Of a DNA stretch of 64,000 nucleotides, positions 1 to 8,426 are shown in pieces. Numbering within the stretch: the first letter of the stretch is position 1; the number at the start of each line of letters is the position of its first letter. The notes under the pieces were generated by a model. That model was not told where the DNA came from, searched no databases, and worked only from the letters and a program-made list of their open reading frames with translations. Source of the DNA: a virus; IMG/VR virus record IMGVR_UViG_3300032236_001159, positions 1 to 64,000 of that record; one strand, given 5' to 3'. A program made the translations under genes and the position numbers.

Positions 1-771
1 GATGTTTTGAGTAATGACAAGGTGCTGATTTTCGTCTCTTGCGATGAGAGAGATAATCTTAGCGGATCCTTCCATAAGTTTGAGTTCACCAAACGCAAAC
101 GAGCAAGCGAATGAGACATAAAACCTGATACCTTCGAGAATGTTGACATTTGCGACCGCACGATAAAGTTTTCTTTTGAGTTCTAATCTTTCCTCTCTTG
201 CAGCACCGGCACCTTCTTGTGCGTGAATCCATAGATTTGAGGATCCATATTGTTGTGCTGAATTAATAAAATCATCATATGTTCCTGTAACAGAAGATGC
301 TCTCTCTAAAATCTCATCATTATTCAAAATAGTATCAAAGACTTCTGATGGATCAGGATAGATATTTTTAATAATGTAAGTATAAGATCTGGAATGAATC
401 ATTTCCATAAATCCCCAAACAGTCATACAAGCTTCTAGTTCAGGAAGAGAACAGTATGGAATAAATGCCATACCTGGGGCACGACCTTGAACACTATCAA
501 GCATAATCTGATACTTCAAGTTTGAAGTATACATATGCTTTTGTTCAGGTCTTAATGTCAAATAGTCAGAACGGTCCTTTTGAAGAGAGATTTCTTCTGG
601 TCTCCAGAAGAAACCAAGTTGCTGCTGTGTGAGTTTATCAAAGACAGGATACTTATAAGAATCATATCTTTGAATTCCTTGTGGTGCTCCAAAAAACATT
701 GGTTGTTTTTTGAAGTCTACTTGTTGGGTATTTAATACAGTCATACCCTTTATTGCATTGGTTTCTTCCAT
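1..771 (-). CDS. nrdB: Ribonucleotide reductase class Ia beta subunit (NrdB), 3' part missing
   Basis: Small subunit of aerobic ribonucleotide reductase; it houses the diiron-tyrosyl radical cofactor that NrdA uses to make dNTPs for phage replication. The first 257 residues are visible and the C-terminus runs off the window at base 1. Seen directly: an E-x-x-H-x-x-x-Y motif at residues 123-130 (EMIHSRSY), which places the radical tyrosine at Tyr130, and a second iron-ligand motif (RDENQH) near the end. The start was read by hand at ATG 771, two bases after the nrdA stop, so the two subunits are translationally coupled. T4 NrdB is about 388 residues, so roughly 130 are missing. Confidence 0.95.
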   Translation of the reverse strand, partial: MEETNAIKGMTVLNTQQVDFKKQPMFFGAPQGIQRYDSYKYPVFDKLTQQQLGFFWRPEEISLQKDRSDYLTLRPEQKHMYTSNLKYQIMLDSVQGRAPGMAFIPYCSLPELEACMTVWGFMEMIHSRSYTYIIKNIYPDPSEVFDTILNNDEILERASSVTGTYDDFINSAQQYGSSNLWIHAQEGAGAAREERLELKRKLYRAVANVNILEGIRFYVSFACSFAFGELKLMEGSAKIISLIARDENQHLVITQNI

Positions 772-773
772 AA

Positions 774-3071
774 TCAAATGCTGCAGCTATCGCAATTTTC
801 TTCATCAGAGTTTAGTATGTCCTGCACCAAACTGTCAAGGTTGAATTTTTCCTCCTTGACTTCATCGGATTTACCATCATAGGTATTCTGATAATATGCA
901 GTTTTGTGACCATACTTAAAGCAAGTAAGCATATCTTGTGCCATTACGCTAACAGGAACTTCATTATCGGGATAATTCTCTGGATTATATGACCAGTTTC
1001 CAGAAATTGCTTGATCGAAGAATTTTTGCATAACTGCAACAATATTAATATACCCACGATTGCTAGGCATATCCCAAAGAAGTGTATAATTGTTTTTAAG
1101 AGCTTGATACTGTGGAACAATTTGCTTAAGAGGACCTTTCTTAGACTGTTTGACCGACAAATAACCTCTAGGTGGTTCGATTCCATTAGTTGCGTTAGAG
1201 ACGACTGAACTGCTCTCGGAGGGCATCTGTGCCGATAATGTGGAGTGTCTAAGACCATACAGTTTTATATCTTCTCTAAGTGCTTCCCAATCGTGTTGAA
1301 GAGTTGGTTTTACTAGTTCATCAACATCCTTTTTGTATGTATCAATTGGAAGAATTCCTTGAGAATACTTTGTGTGATGGAAATATTCACAAGCACCTTT
1401 TTCTTTGGCAATCTGATTAGAAGATTTGAGTAAGAAATATTGGAAAGATTCCGAAAGTCCATGAACCGCATCCCATGCTTCTTGGGAATCATACTCGAAA
1501 CCAAGTTTAGCAAGATAATGTGCTAGACCAATAAATCCAATACCAAGAGACCTACGTGCCTTTGTTGATTTTTCGGCAGCAACGACTGGATATTGTTGAT
1601 AATCAATTAGTTCTTCCAATCCACGAACGGCCAAATCACAAAGTTCTTCAAATTCCGAATCATCTTTAACTTTACCAACATTAATTGCAGACAAAATGCA
1701 AAGAGCAATTTCACCATTTGGATCATCAATATGTTGAATTGGTTTAGTTGGAAGTGTTATTTCTTGACAAAGATTTGACATAGAAACCTTACCAAGAAAA
1801 GAACTATGAGAATTACAATGGTCAATATTCATAATATAAACACGACCAGTTTCTGCTCTTTCTTTTAGAAGGTCCAAAAAGAGTTCTTGAGCACCGATAG
1901 TTTTTCTTGGAATAGATGAATCTCGTTCATAACCCACATAAAGGTCGTCAAATCCATCAGTACCAAAAGCATCATAAAGACCAGGAACATCGTGGGGGGA
2001 GAAGAGTGTGATTTCTTCGTTGCGGATAAATCGTTCATAAAAGAGTTTGCTAATTTGAATGGAATAGTCTAACTTACGAACACGATTATCTTCAGTTCCC
2101 TTATTATTTTTCAGAACAATAATGTCTTCTATTTCTTGGTGCCAGATTGGAAAATGGACAGTTGCTGAACCACCTCTGATACCGTTTTGTGTGCAGCTTC
2201 GTACAGTTGCTTCAAACTTTTTGAGGAAGGGAATAACTCCGGTATGTTGTACTTCTCCACCTCTGATTTTAGAATTGATACCACGGATTCTGCCCGCATT
2301 GATACCGATGCCAGCCCTTTGAGCAACATACTTATAGATAGCCAAATCAGAGTGACCGATGCTATCGAGGGTATCATCAGGATCAACAAGAACACAACTT
2401 GCATATTGTCGTAAAGGAGTTCTAACTCCTCCCATAATTGGTGTTGGGATGTTGATTTTGTGTTTTGATATTGCGTCATAGTACCTCTTTACATATGAAA
2501 GACGAGTTTCTTTTGGGTATCGTGAGAACTTGGTTGCAGCAATCATCATATACATGAACTGTGGAGTTTCATATACTTTTCCAGTACTTCTGTCCTGAAC
2601 AAGATACTTATCAACAACTTGACGAAGACCCGCATAAGTGAAGAGATAATCACGATTATGTTTGATATAATCACCAAGACGATTTAATTCTTCTTCCGTA
2701 TAATAAGACAAGATTTCATTATCATATACTTTGGCATCTACACATTTATTAATGTGTTCAAAGAATGTAGGATGATCTTTAATTTTGCCGTAAAGTGATT
2801 TACGAATAGAGAATAAAAGAAGTCTTGCTGCTACAAATTGATAATTTGGATTTTCCAAGTTAATCAAATCCGCAGCAGATTTAATTAAAATTTCTTGAAC
2901 TTCTGCTGTTGAAATTCCATCATAGAATTGAATTCCAGAAGTCATCTCAACTTGAGATGCAGAAACACCTGAAAGGTCTTTACAAGACTCTTCAACCATC
3001 AAATGGAGTTTATTAAGATCCAAACTCTCAACAGACCCGTTTCTCTTAACTACGTTTGTGCCGTTACTCAT
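774..3071 (-). CDS. nrdA: Ribonucleoside-diphosphate reductase alpha subunit (NrdA)
   Basis: Catalytic large subunit of class Ia ribonucleotide reductase, 765 residues (T4 NrdA about 754). It reduces ribonucleoside diphosphates to deoxy forms with NrdB. Seen: the N-terminal ATP-cone region starting VVKRNGSVESLDL, the substrate-site cysteine in ASCVLVDPDD, the active-site N-x-C-x-E in SNLCQEI, and a C-terminal redox pair in ENCDSCSI that takes electrons from thioredoxin or glutaredoxin. The ATG overlaps the primase stop by four bases (ATGA) and nrdB follows two bases later, so primase, nrdA and nrdB form one unit that joins nucleotide supply to replication. No intein is seen in this copy, although phage nrdA genes are frequent intein hosts. 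Confidence 0.97.
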   Translation of the reverse strand: MSNGTNVVKRNGSVESLDLNKLHLMVEESCKDLSGVSASQVEMTSGIQFYDGISTAEVQEILIKSAADLINLENPNYQFVAARLLLFSIRKSLYGKIKDHPTFFEHINKCVDAKVYDNEILSYYTEEELNRLGDYIKHNRDYLFTYAGLRQVVDKYLVQDRSTGKVYETPQFMYMMIAATKFSRYPKETRLSYVKRYYDAISKHKINIPTPIMGGVRTPLRQYASCVLVDPDDTLDSIGHSDLAIYKYVAQRAGIGINAGRIRGINSKIRGGEVQHTGVIPFLKKFEATVRSCTQNGIRGGSATVHFPIWHQEIEDIIVLKNNKGTEDNRVRKLDYSIQISKLFYERFIRNEEITLFSPHDVPGLYDAFGTDGFDDLYVGYERDSSIPRKTIGAQELFLDLLKERAETGRVYIMNIDHCNSHSSFLGKVSMSNLCQEITLPTKPIQHIDDPNGEIALCILSAINVGKVKDDSEFEELCDLAVRGLEELIDYQQYPVVAAEKSTKARRSLGIGFIGLAHYLAKLGFEYDSQEAWDAVHGLSESFQYFLLKSSNQIAKEKGACEYFHHTKYSQGILPIDTYKKDVDELVKPTLQHDWEALREDIKLYGLRHSTLSAQMPSESSSVVSNATNGIEPPRGYLSVKQSKKGPLKQIVPQYQALKNNYTLLWDMPSNRGYINIVAVMQKFFDQAISGNWSYNPENYPDNEVPVSVMAQDMLTCFKYGHKTAYYQNTYDGKSDEVKEEKFNLDSLVQDILNSDEENCDSCSI

Positions 3072-4072
3072 GCTACTTTTTTCCAGTTGGTAAATTTAAG
3101 TTTTGCTTCTAATCCTTGATAGGTATTTAATTTTAGCATAGATTCCACGTCTTGTCCAGATAATACAATATCATTAATGTCTTTTTCCTTTAAATCTTTT
3201 GGCCAGATCACCACAGGAAATTTCATTTCAATACTTTTCTCCAATCGTGCAACCATCTCTTTATTTCTTTTTTCATTATCATAAACCATAACAAAATTGG
3301 TTTCAAAGTTTGTTATGAAAAACATTTTATCAATATCAGCACCAACCATCGCAATTGAATTTTCAATAAACATACTATCAAATGGACCTTCTACAATATA
3401 AACAGTTTTGTTCCAATCAATTCTGTCTAATCCATAAATTTTTGGTTGATTTTCATCAAGAATAATTGTGATGTATTTTACTTTTGGTTTCTTACTTAAA
3501 CTGCGACCTTGAAATCCAAATATTTCTCCATTGTTAATAAGTGGAATTATGATTCTAGGTTCATCGTATTTTGTAGATTCAAAAGTTTCTTTCTGCTCAT
3601 TCGTCCATTGTTTAAACTTTTCACAATAAAACAATTGACTCAAAAATTTTTGAGGAATTTTTCTGTTTTCTAAATAAATTCTTGCCGAATGTTCTTTATT
3701 TAGTTCTGCGATAGAAGGTAGATCAAATGCCTTTTTTGTGAATTTTGGTTTCTCAAAAGTGAATTTTGGTTCTGGTGTATTGGATCCCTTACCAGTAGAA
3801 CCATTCTTATATCTTTCCATAATATATTGATCATAAAGAGTAGAATCAATATCTTTTAGAAAATTAGTAAAAGATTTGGATACTCCACAATTATGGCATT
3901 TGTAATTATGATCGTTCTTATAACCGTAAATATATCCTCTCGTCTTATTCTTATTCTTTTGCGAATCCCCACAATATACACATCTAAAATTATACAGTCC
4001 AATTTTGACTTGTTTAAATTTTTCTAGTCTTGAAGAGACTAAACCAATGTATTTTTGATCAATAAAATTCAT
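3068..4072 (-). CDS. gp61: DNA primase, T4 gp61 family
   Basis: Primase that lays RNA primers for Okazaki fragments and works with the gp41 helicase in the primosome. 334 residues, close to T4 gp61 (342). Seen: an N-terminal zinc-ribbon with Cys31-x2-Cys34 and Cys59-x2-Cys62, and a Toprim-like core with VYIVEGPFDSMF followed by a MVYDNE acidic motif. The gene ends on an ATGA overlap with nrdA. The family assignment rests on this two-domain layout and on the cyanophage-type order gp41 ... gp61-nrdA-nrdB. No good Shine-Dalgarno is visible before ATG 4072. Confidence 0.9.
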   Translation of the reverse strand: MNFIDQKYIGLVSSRLEKFKQVKIGLYNFRCVYCGDSQKNKNKTRGYIYGYKNDHNYKCHNCGVSKSFTNFLKDIDSTLYDQYIMERYKNGSTGKGSNTPEPKFTFEKPKFTKKAFDLPSIAELNKEHSARIYLENRKIPQKFLSQLFYCEKFKQWTNEQKETFESTKYDEPRIIIPLINNGEIFGFQGRSLSKKPKVKYITIILDENQPKIYGLDRIDWNKTVYIVEGPFDSMFIENSIAMVGADIDKMFFITNFETNFVMVYDNEKRNKEMVARLEKSIEMKFPVVIWPKDLKEKDINDIVLSGQDVESMLKLNTYQGLEAKLKFTNWKKVA

Positions 4073-4090
4073 TCACAAAAAGTTCAGGAC

Positions 4091-4549
4091 CTATATGCTA
4101 GCACGAATATTTGGTACGGTCAAACTTTGATTTGTTTTATTTTGTTGCATTCCGGAAGGAGTCCATAATCCAGAAGCAAGAGTTGAAAATGCTGTTGCAA
4201 GTACTACAAGAACTGCACCACATCCAATAGTCATCCATTTAATTTGTGATATATGCTCTACCTGCTCCTCTACTTTATCCAATCTTTCTCCAATATTTTT
4301 ACTAATTGCTTCGTGTTGTTCTTTTGATGATATTTTTACATCTTCTATCATTTTTACAATTATATCATCAGTTTTAATTGCTTGCTCAATTCTTTCATTA
4401 TGAATTGCAAGCATTTGACTAATTCCTTGATTAGTTTCACTAATCTTTTGAATTGCTACATCAATTCTACTCACCATCTGTTCATATACAGATAACCTTT
4501 CTTCTAATACTGCTATCTTTGTATCAGATGATGAGCTTGGGTTGAACAT
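4091..4549 (-). CDS. Coiled-coil protein with C-terminal membrane segment (holin/XhlA-like candidate)
   Basis: 152 residues. Residues about 10-100 are predicted coiled coil, with repeated leucine/isoleucine spacing and many Glu/Lys residues. A hydrophobic stretch around residues 106-128 (WMTIGCGAVLVVLATAF) can span a membrane, and a short polar tail follows. This layout resembles small phage proteins of the XhlA/holin-associated type, but no family-specific motif is visible, so a lysis role is only a guess. It lies between two small unknown genes and primase in an accessory block and is probably co-transcribed with them. Alternative: a membrane-anchored structural or signalling protein. Confidence 0.7.
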   Translation of the reverse strand: MFNPSSSSDTKIAVLEERLSVYEQMVSRIDVAIQKISETNQGISQMLAIHNERIEQAIKTDDIIVKMIEDVKISSKEQHEAISKNIGERLDKVEEQVEHISQIKWMTIGCGAVLVVLATAFSTLASGLWTPSGMQQNKTNQSLTVPNIRASI

Positions 4550-4553
4550 TTTT

Positions 4554-4784
4554 CTATTGCGGTGGATTTCGTCTTTCTATTTGGGGTAATTTTTCAAAAA
4601 ATGGATTGCGATTTTTTTCTCTTGAATCAGTTTTTTTATTTTTAAAGACGGGAGGATTATCTGGTGGCAATCCTGCAATTTTTCCACTTGATGCATTATT
4701 CGCAATTGATGAAGTAACCATTCCTCCATCTTCACGAAGATTACGAACAATATTAATTAGTTTTAAAAGAGTTTCTTCTTTCAT
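4554..4784 (-). CDS. Small conserved-type hypothetical protein
   Basis: 76 residues, not recognised. The N-terminal 25 residues look helical (KEETLLKLINIVRNL); the rest is rich in Asn, Pro, Lys and Arg and probably disordered. The ATG at 4784 overlaps the stop of the upstream gene by one base, and the gene ends five bases before the next start. This tight packing is the main reason to call it real. No catalytic motif, signal peptide or membrane segment is seen. Confidence 0.65.
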   Translation of the reverse strand: MKEETLLKLINIVRNLREDGGMVTSSIANNASSGKIAGLPPDNPPVFKNKKTDSREKNRNPFFEKLPQIERRNPPQ

Positions 4785-5155
4785 TAGATTGATTTTAAAA
4801 TTTTAAGACATTCAATATCAACCGGTATATCGTGTATTGTTGTCTTTGGATATTCCGGAAGTCTTCCAAGATATAAAACAAAAGTCTTTAATATACTCCA
4901 CAATTCTTTATTTAATTTATAAAATAACAAAGGAGTTGCTGCTTCACCAAATACATTATAAAGAACCATAAAATGATTAATTATTAAATGAATATTCAAT
5001 TCACCTGTATTTTTGTATTTGTTTAGAAGTCGTTTAATCCATTTAAATCTTTTCATATCTTCAAAAAAATCCTCTTGCGTCATTGCTTGAGGATTTTCAT
5101 AATGTTTGATAGCAAAGATTATATAATTTTCTTCGTTCAATTCATCAAACTTCAT
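4784..5155 (-). CDS. Conserved hypothetical helical protein
   Basis: 123 residues, mostly helical, with an acidic N-terminus (KFDELNEENYIIFAIKHYEN) and several aromatic residues. Proteins that look like this are common near structural genes of T4-like cyanophages but have no established function. It follows a virion protein gene by one base and precedes another small gene with a one-base overlap, so it is probably part of the late unit driven from 6017-6024. No motif allows a function to be proposed. Confidence 0.7.
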   Translation of the reverse strand: MKFDELNEENYIIFAIKHYENPQAMTQEDFFEDMKRFKWIKRLLNKYKNTGELNIHLIINHFMVLYNVFGEAATPLLFYKLNKELWSILKTFVLYLGRLPEYPKTTIHDIPVDIECLKILKSI

Positions 5156-5156
5156 T

Positions 5157-5990
5157 TTATGCAGTTATAGTCAAAGTTGTTGTTCCAATTCCAACTGGTG
5201 TTCCTAAACCATCATTTTTAGTGGAGAGGTAAGAACCTGCTCCGCCGATATTGCGAATAGCATCAGAACTAAATGAACTGGTGACTCCTGCCCCAAAATA
5301 AATATCAGTAATCACACCAACAAATCCTTTACTCATATCAATTGTCAATACTGTTCCAATTCCAGTATTGGGAACAGTAAATGCAAATGCAATTCTATTG
5401 CTAATTTGACCGTTAAAGTTTGTAGTCAATATAGGTCCACCAGCATTAGTGACAGCTCCTACACCGCTAGTAGGATATTGATATGTCCAGTTCGCAACAG
5501 TAACACCAGGAGTTATAGAAGATGCAGTAGCAATAATTGGTGTTCCAGTAGAGCGATTAATAGAAATTGTTGCGCCAGCACCAGCAAATACGATTTCATT
5601 AAAACAAAGATGAACATATCCAGTTCTTCCTGTTCCAATTCCAGTAGTTCCCCCAGATCCAACAGAAATATTTGATGCTCTATTTGGATCTTCAAAGAAC
5701 ACAGCAACTGGCTGAGCAAGTCCTAAACCAGTCAAAGTGCTTCCAAGAGAAACACTATAACCACCAGTTCCGGCAAGTCCAGGCGCAGCAATAGGAACTA
5801 AAACTTCATCATAATAGTGGGTAGAAAGACCAGAATGTTCTTGTGTCTTATAATGTCTTTGAACCCACCCACGAGAATCTGCGAAGACATCGTGTCTGCT
5901 GTTTGCTCTTGCTACTTGAAAAACATACTTAGGTAAATTATACTGATTCGCCGCAGTTTCGGTTGTTGTTGAAATGCCCCAGAGTGCCAT
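5157..5990 (-). CDS. Virion structural protein (cyanophage-type, starts MALWGISTTTE)
   Basis: 277 residues from ATG 5990. An upstream in-frame ATG at 6056 exists, but that stretch is a terminator hairpin and a late promoter, and a purine-rich GGAAAAAAGA lies just before 5990, so 5990 is the start. The N-terminus MALWGISTTTETAANQY followed by SRGWVQRHYKT is characteristic of a structural protein found repeatedly in T4-like marine phages. The C-terminal two thirds is Gly/Thr/Val-rich beta sequence. It probably belongs to the tail fibre or capsid exterior. A perfect TATAAATA octamer at 6017-6024 indicates late expression. Confidence 0.85.
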   Translation of the reverse strand: MALWGISTTTETAANQYNLPKYVFQVARANSRHDVFADSRGWVQRHYKTQEHSGLSTHYYDEVLVPIAAPGLAGTGGYSVSLGSTLTGLGLAQPVAVFFEDPNRASNISVGSGGTTGIGTGRTGYVHLCFNEIVFAGAGATISINRSTGTPIIATASSITPGVTVANWTYQYPTSGVGAVTNAGGPILTTNFNGQISNRIAFAFTVPNTGIGTVLTIDMSKGFVGVITDIYFGAGVTSSFSSDAIRNIGGAGSYLSTKNDGLGTPVGIGTTTLTITA

Positions 5991-6016
5991 TCTTTTTTCC
6001 GTAAGTTTCCTATTTT

Positions 6017-6024
6017 TATTTATA
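6017..6024 (-). promoter_or_regulatory. Late promoter TATAAATA
   Basis: Perfect T4-type late octamer on the minus strand, directly after the T-tract of the terminator at 6030-6056 and 27 bases before ATG 5990. It should drive the structural gene at 5157-5990 and downstream small genes. Confidence 0.75.
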
Positions 6025-6029
6025 AAAAA

Positions 6030-6056
6030 ATGGAGACCCCCAAATCGGTTCTCCAT
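6030..6056 (-). terminator. Intrinsic terminator
   Basis: Stem ATGGAGA/TCTCCAT (6030-6036 and 6050-6056) followed on the minus strand by seven T residues (6024-6030). Ends the transcript of the 58-residue gene. Confidence 0.8.
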
Positions 6057-6082
6057 TAATACTTAGATATTGAGTTTTTAAA

Positions 6083-6259
6083 CTATTTGGTTTCTTTTGA
6101 CTTTAAGAAATTTTGTGCTTGAATCAAAACAAATGAAAGAATTCCATTTGCCTTAACTCTTGGATCTGCACCAAGAACTTCTGATATTGCCAAAAGAGCA
6201 CCAAAAGCAAGTTTTGTATTTGCAGAACTTAATGCTACTGCTGCGAATGTAGTTAACAT
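6083..6259 (-). CDS. Small conserved phage protein, 58 residues
   Basis: Read by hand: ATG 6259 to TAG 6083, 58 residues beginning MLTTFAAVALSSANTK and ending KSKETK. An AGAGG Shine-Dalgarno lies at good spacing before the ATG, and a late promoter octamer (6289-6296) lies 30 bases upstream. A terminator follows at 6030-6056, so it forms its own short late transcript. The sequence is an Ala/Leu-rich helix (ALSSANTKLAFGALLAI) with a basic tail; it could be amphipathic or membrane-associated. Function unknown. Confidence 0.75.
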   Translation of the reverse strand: MLTTFAAVALSSANTKLAFGALLAISEVLGADPRVKANGILSFVLIQAQNFLKSKETK

Positions 6260-6288
6260 AATAACCTCTATTTTTTAGTTTCCTATCT

Positions 6289-6296
6289 TATTTATT
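6289..6296 (-). promoter_or_regulatory. Late promoter AATAAATA
   Basis: NATAAATA octamer 30 bases upstream of ATG 6259. A second AATAAATA lies at 6320-6327. It gives a short monocistronic late transcript ending at 6030-6056. Confidence 0.6.
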
Positions 6297-6329
6297 ACTT
6301 TATAAGTTCTTAAAAAAATTATTTATTCA

Positions 6330-7550
6330 TTATCTACTAATTTCTTCCCAGTCCATAGATGCAAGAATATCAGCATTCATACTTGCAGAAGATACTAAAG
6401 TGAGTTCATAGGGAATTCCAGTTAGTCCATCTCTTTCTAATTGGAATTTAAAAAGTGCTTCTTTGAGAATATCTACAGGAACAGAACTTTGTCGAGATGA
6501 ATTGAAATATCCACTTGCTAAAACTCTTCCACCAGTAACTGTTCCACCATCAATCTTGTATTCGACAGCACTATCAGAACCAGCACTTGCCCAAGTTCCT
6601 CCTGATGTGGTGGCACTTGCCCTGACTTGCCAATTATAGTTTGCGTTATTTGTAACACCAAGCATAGAAACTGCTGTTAAAATTACAATCGCATCTAAAC
6701 GATTTGGAGATGATTTAAGACGAAGTGAAATGACTGGATAATAAGTTCCAGCAGGTAATGGTAAACTAACTGGAGATGTGACTGCGGTTCCAACTGCTTG
6801 CTGTAAACCACGAAGTTCATAACCACCCTCAGATAATACGGTAGAACAAACTTGTTTTAATGTGCTTGCACTAGTGGTCACTCCTGTATTTGTAATCTCA
6901 TATCTCAAAGGCAATGATGCTGTTGTAATATAAGTTGATTGAATTATATTTGCGTGATGGAATGAATGACAATGAATAAATTGTCCATTAATTACAAAAC
7001 CAACTCTAACTGTTCCTAATCCCAACCACTCAATATCAGACCAAAAAATTTGACCTTTGGATGGATCAAGTGTATATCCAGAAGGTCCTGTTCCATCTAA
7101 CTTATCATATAACCAAGATGATTGTGGTGCATGAGTTTCAGATAAAATTCCACTTACAATACTTCTTTCTATAAAATTTAAAGTAGTTCCATCTGCCTCA
7201 AAATAAATTCCATTATCGGCACCAAAGTATCCTACTCTCTGACGAAGATTTGGTTTTGGTGCATTCATTACAAAAGTATTCATTATTTGTAATGATTTTC
7301 CTGGTTGATATGAGAATACTTTTGTTGTTTCTCTTATAACAGATTCACCACTTGTAGTTCCAATTCCAATATTAACTAATCCCTGGGTCGTTACAAATCC
7401 AACAGTTGCAGCAGTCCCTACAATTAAATTCGTCCAAAGATTATTGTCTCTAAATCTATGAGAAGAATCAAAAAGTGTTAATGGATTTGAAGTTCTTAAT
7501 CGTCCAAAGGCATCAAATTGCTCTTGACTTGGTTTATATAAATGAGACAT
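6330..7550 (-). CDS. Virion structural protein (MSHLYKPSQEQFDAFGRLR type)
   Basis: 406 residues from ATG 7550, which overlaps the upstream stop by one base (TAATG) and has a GGAGGG Shine-Dalgarno nine bases upstream; an alternative in-frame start at 7565 gives five extra residues and lacks that signal. The N-terminus MSHLYKPSQEQFDAFGRLRT and the following LFDSSHRFRDNN are hallmarks of a conserved marine T4-like structural protein. The rest is beta-rich and Ser/Thr/Gly-heavy, as in receptor-facing or decoration proteins. Its role in the particle is not known; fibre or capsid surface is plausible. Confidence 0.85.
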   Translation of the reverse strand: MSHLYKPSQEQFDAFGRLRTSNPLTLFDSSHRFRDNNLWTNLIVGTAATVGFVTTQGLVNIGIGTTSGESVIRETTKVFSYQPGKSLQIMNTFVMNAPKPNLRQRVGYFGADNGIYFEADGTTLNFIERSIVSGILSETHAPQSSWLYDKLDGTGPSGYTLDPSKGQIFWSDIEWLGLGTVRVGFVINGQFIHCHSFHHANIIQSTYITTASLPLRYEITNTGVTTSASTLKQVCSTVLSEGGYELRGLQQAVGTAVTSPVSLPLPAGTYYPVISLRLKSSPNRLDAIVILTAVSMLGVTNNANYNWQVRASATTSGGTWASAGSDSAVEYKIDGGTVTGGRVLASGYFNSSRQSSVPVDILKEALFKFQLERDGLTGIPYELTLVSSASMNADILASMDWEEISR

Positions 7551-8425
7551 TAAACTACCCTCCAACCGTTTCTATAAACAAAAGTAAGTGAACCATAATC
7601 ATATGCAAGAATTGCTCTATCTCTTCCATCAATTGTATCTGAACCCGATGGAAGGATTGTGATATATCTATTTGTTCCCTTGGATGCTTCTCCAAGTTCA
7701 TCTTTTACTATGTAGGTAGTTCCTGTAATAACATTAGTGGGAAGAGTGATTGTAACTGCTCCGGCATAATTAACTCCAATATAATAATCATTTTCAGTAA
7801 TTGTATATGATGGTGAAGTTATATAAGTCGTTGATGATATAAAAGGTGCTTCACCAGCATATGCACCAATCCATTTTTGGGATGGTAAATCATATCTTAA
7901 AAACTTATGATCTACTTTAACCGAATTTCTATTTACATCGTCAAGAAACTCAAGACGAGTTTCACCACCACCACCTAATGTGGAAAGTTGTTGTTGAATA
8001 CGAGAAAGAAAAGTACTGTAATGGTTTTGTAAATCGTCAAGTGTTACGAACTTTTGATCCAATGGAGTTAATGGATCTTTTTGAACTTTGGTATTAGAAG
8101 GTTCAGCAAGAAGACCTAAGGATCTCTCCATTAATGTTGGTTGTTTTGGTTCTTCAAGTTCTTCTTGAAGTTCCTCTACCACTTCAACAATTTCACTGAT
8201 TACTTCTTCATTAATCGGTTCAATTTCTTTGGAAGATAAGAAATCCTCAAATACTTTGAGTGCTTTGTGTCCTTTTTTGTTTTTTATTTTGCTTTTAGTT
8301 TTAAGAACAGAAACTTCCTCAAAGATGGAATCTAACCCAAAATCACCAACTAAGGATTCAAATTCTTCCTTTTTTCTTTTCTTTTCTTCCGATACTAATT
8401 TAAAAAGTTCCGATAACTCATTCAT
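7550..8425 (-). CDS. Structural protein with acidic/coiled-coil N-terminus and beta C-terminus
   Basis: 291 residues. The first 100 are strongly charged and helical (EEKKRKKEEFESL, then VVEEL-rich acidic stretches), consistent with a coiled coil. Residues about 180-290 are beta-rich with ITLPT and LPSGSDTIDG motifs like those of short C-terminal domains of marine phage fibres. It lies between a collagen-like protein and another virion protein and shares a one-base overlap with the latter. It is most likely a fibre or head-associated protein; no catalytic residues are seen. Confidence 0.8.
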   Translation of the reverse strand: MNELSELFKLVSEEKKRKKEEFESLVGDFGLDSIFEEVSVLKTKSKIKNKKGHKALKVFEDFLSSKEIEPINEEVISEIVEVVEELQEELEEPKQPTLMERSLGLLAEPSNTKVQKDPLTPLDQKFVTLDDLQNHYSTFLSRIQQQLSTLGGGGETRLEFLDDVNRNSVKVDHKFLRYDLPSQKWIGAYAGEAPFISSTTYITSPSYTITENDYYIGVNYAGAVTITLPTNVITGTTYIVKDELGEASKGTNRYITILPSGSDTIDGRDRAILAYDYGSLTFVYRNGWRVV

Positions 8426-8426
8426 A

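Noticed and set aside
5991-6056. Longer N-terminus for the structural gene at 5157-5990
   Set aside because: The extension is made of a terminator hairpin and a TATAAATA promoter; the conserved MALWGIST start is at 5990.
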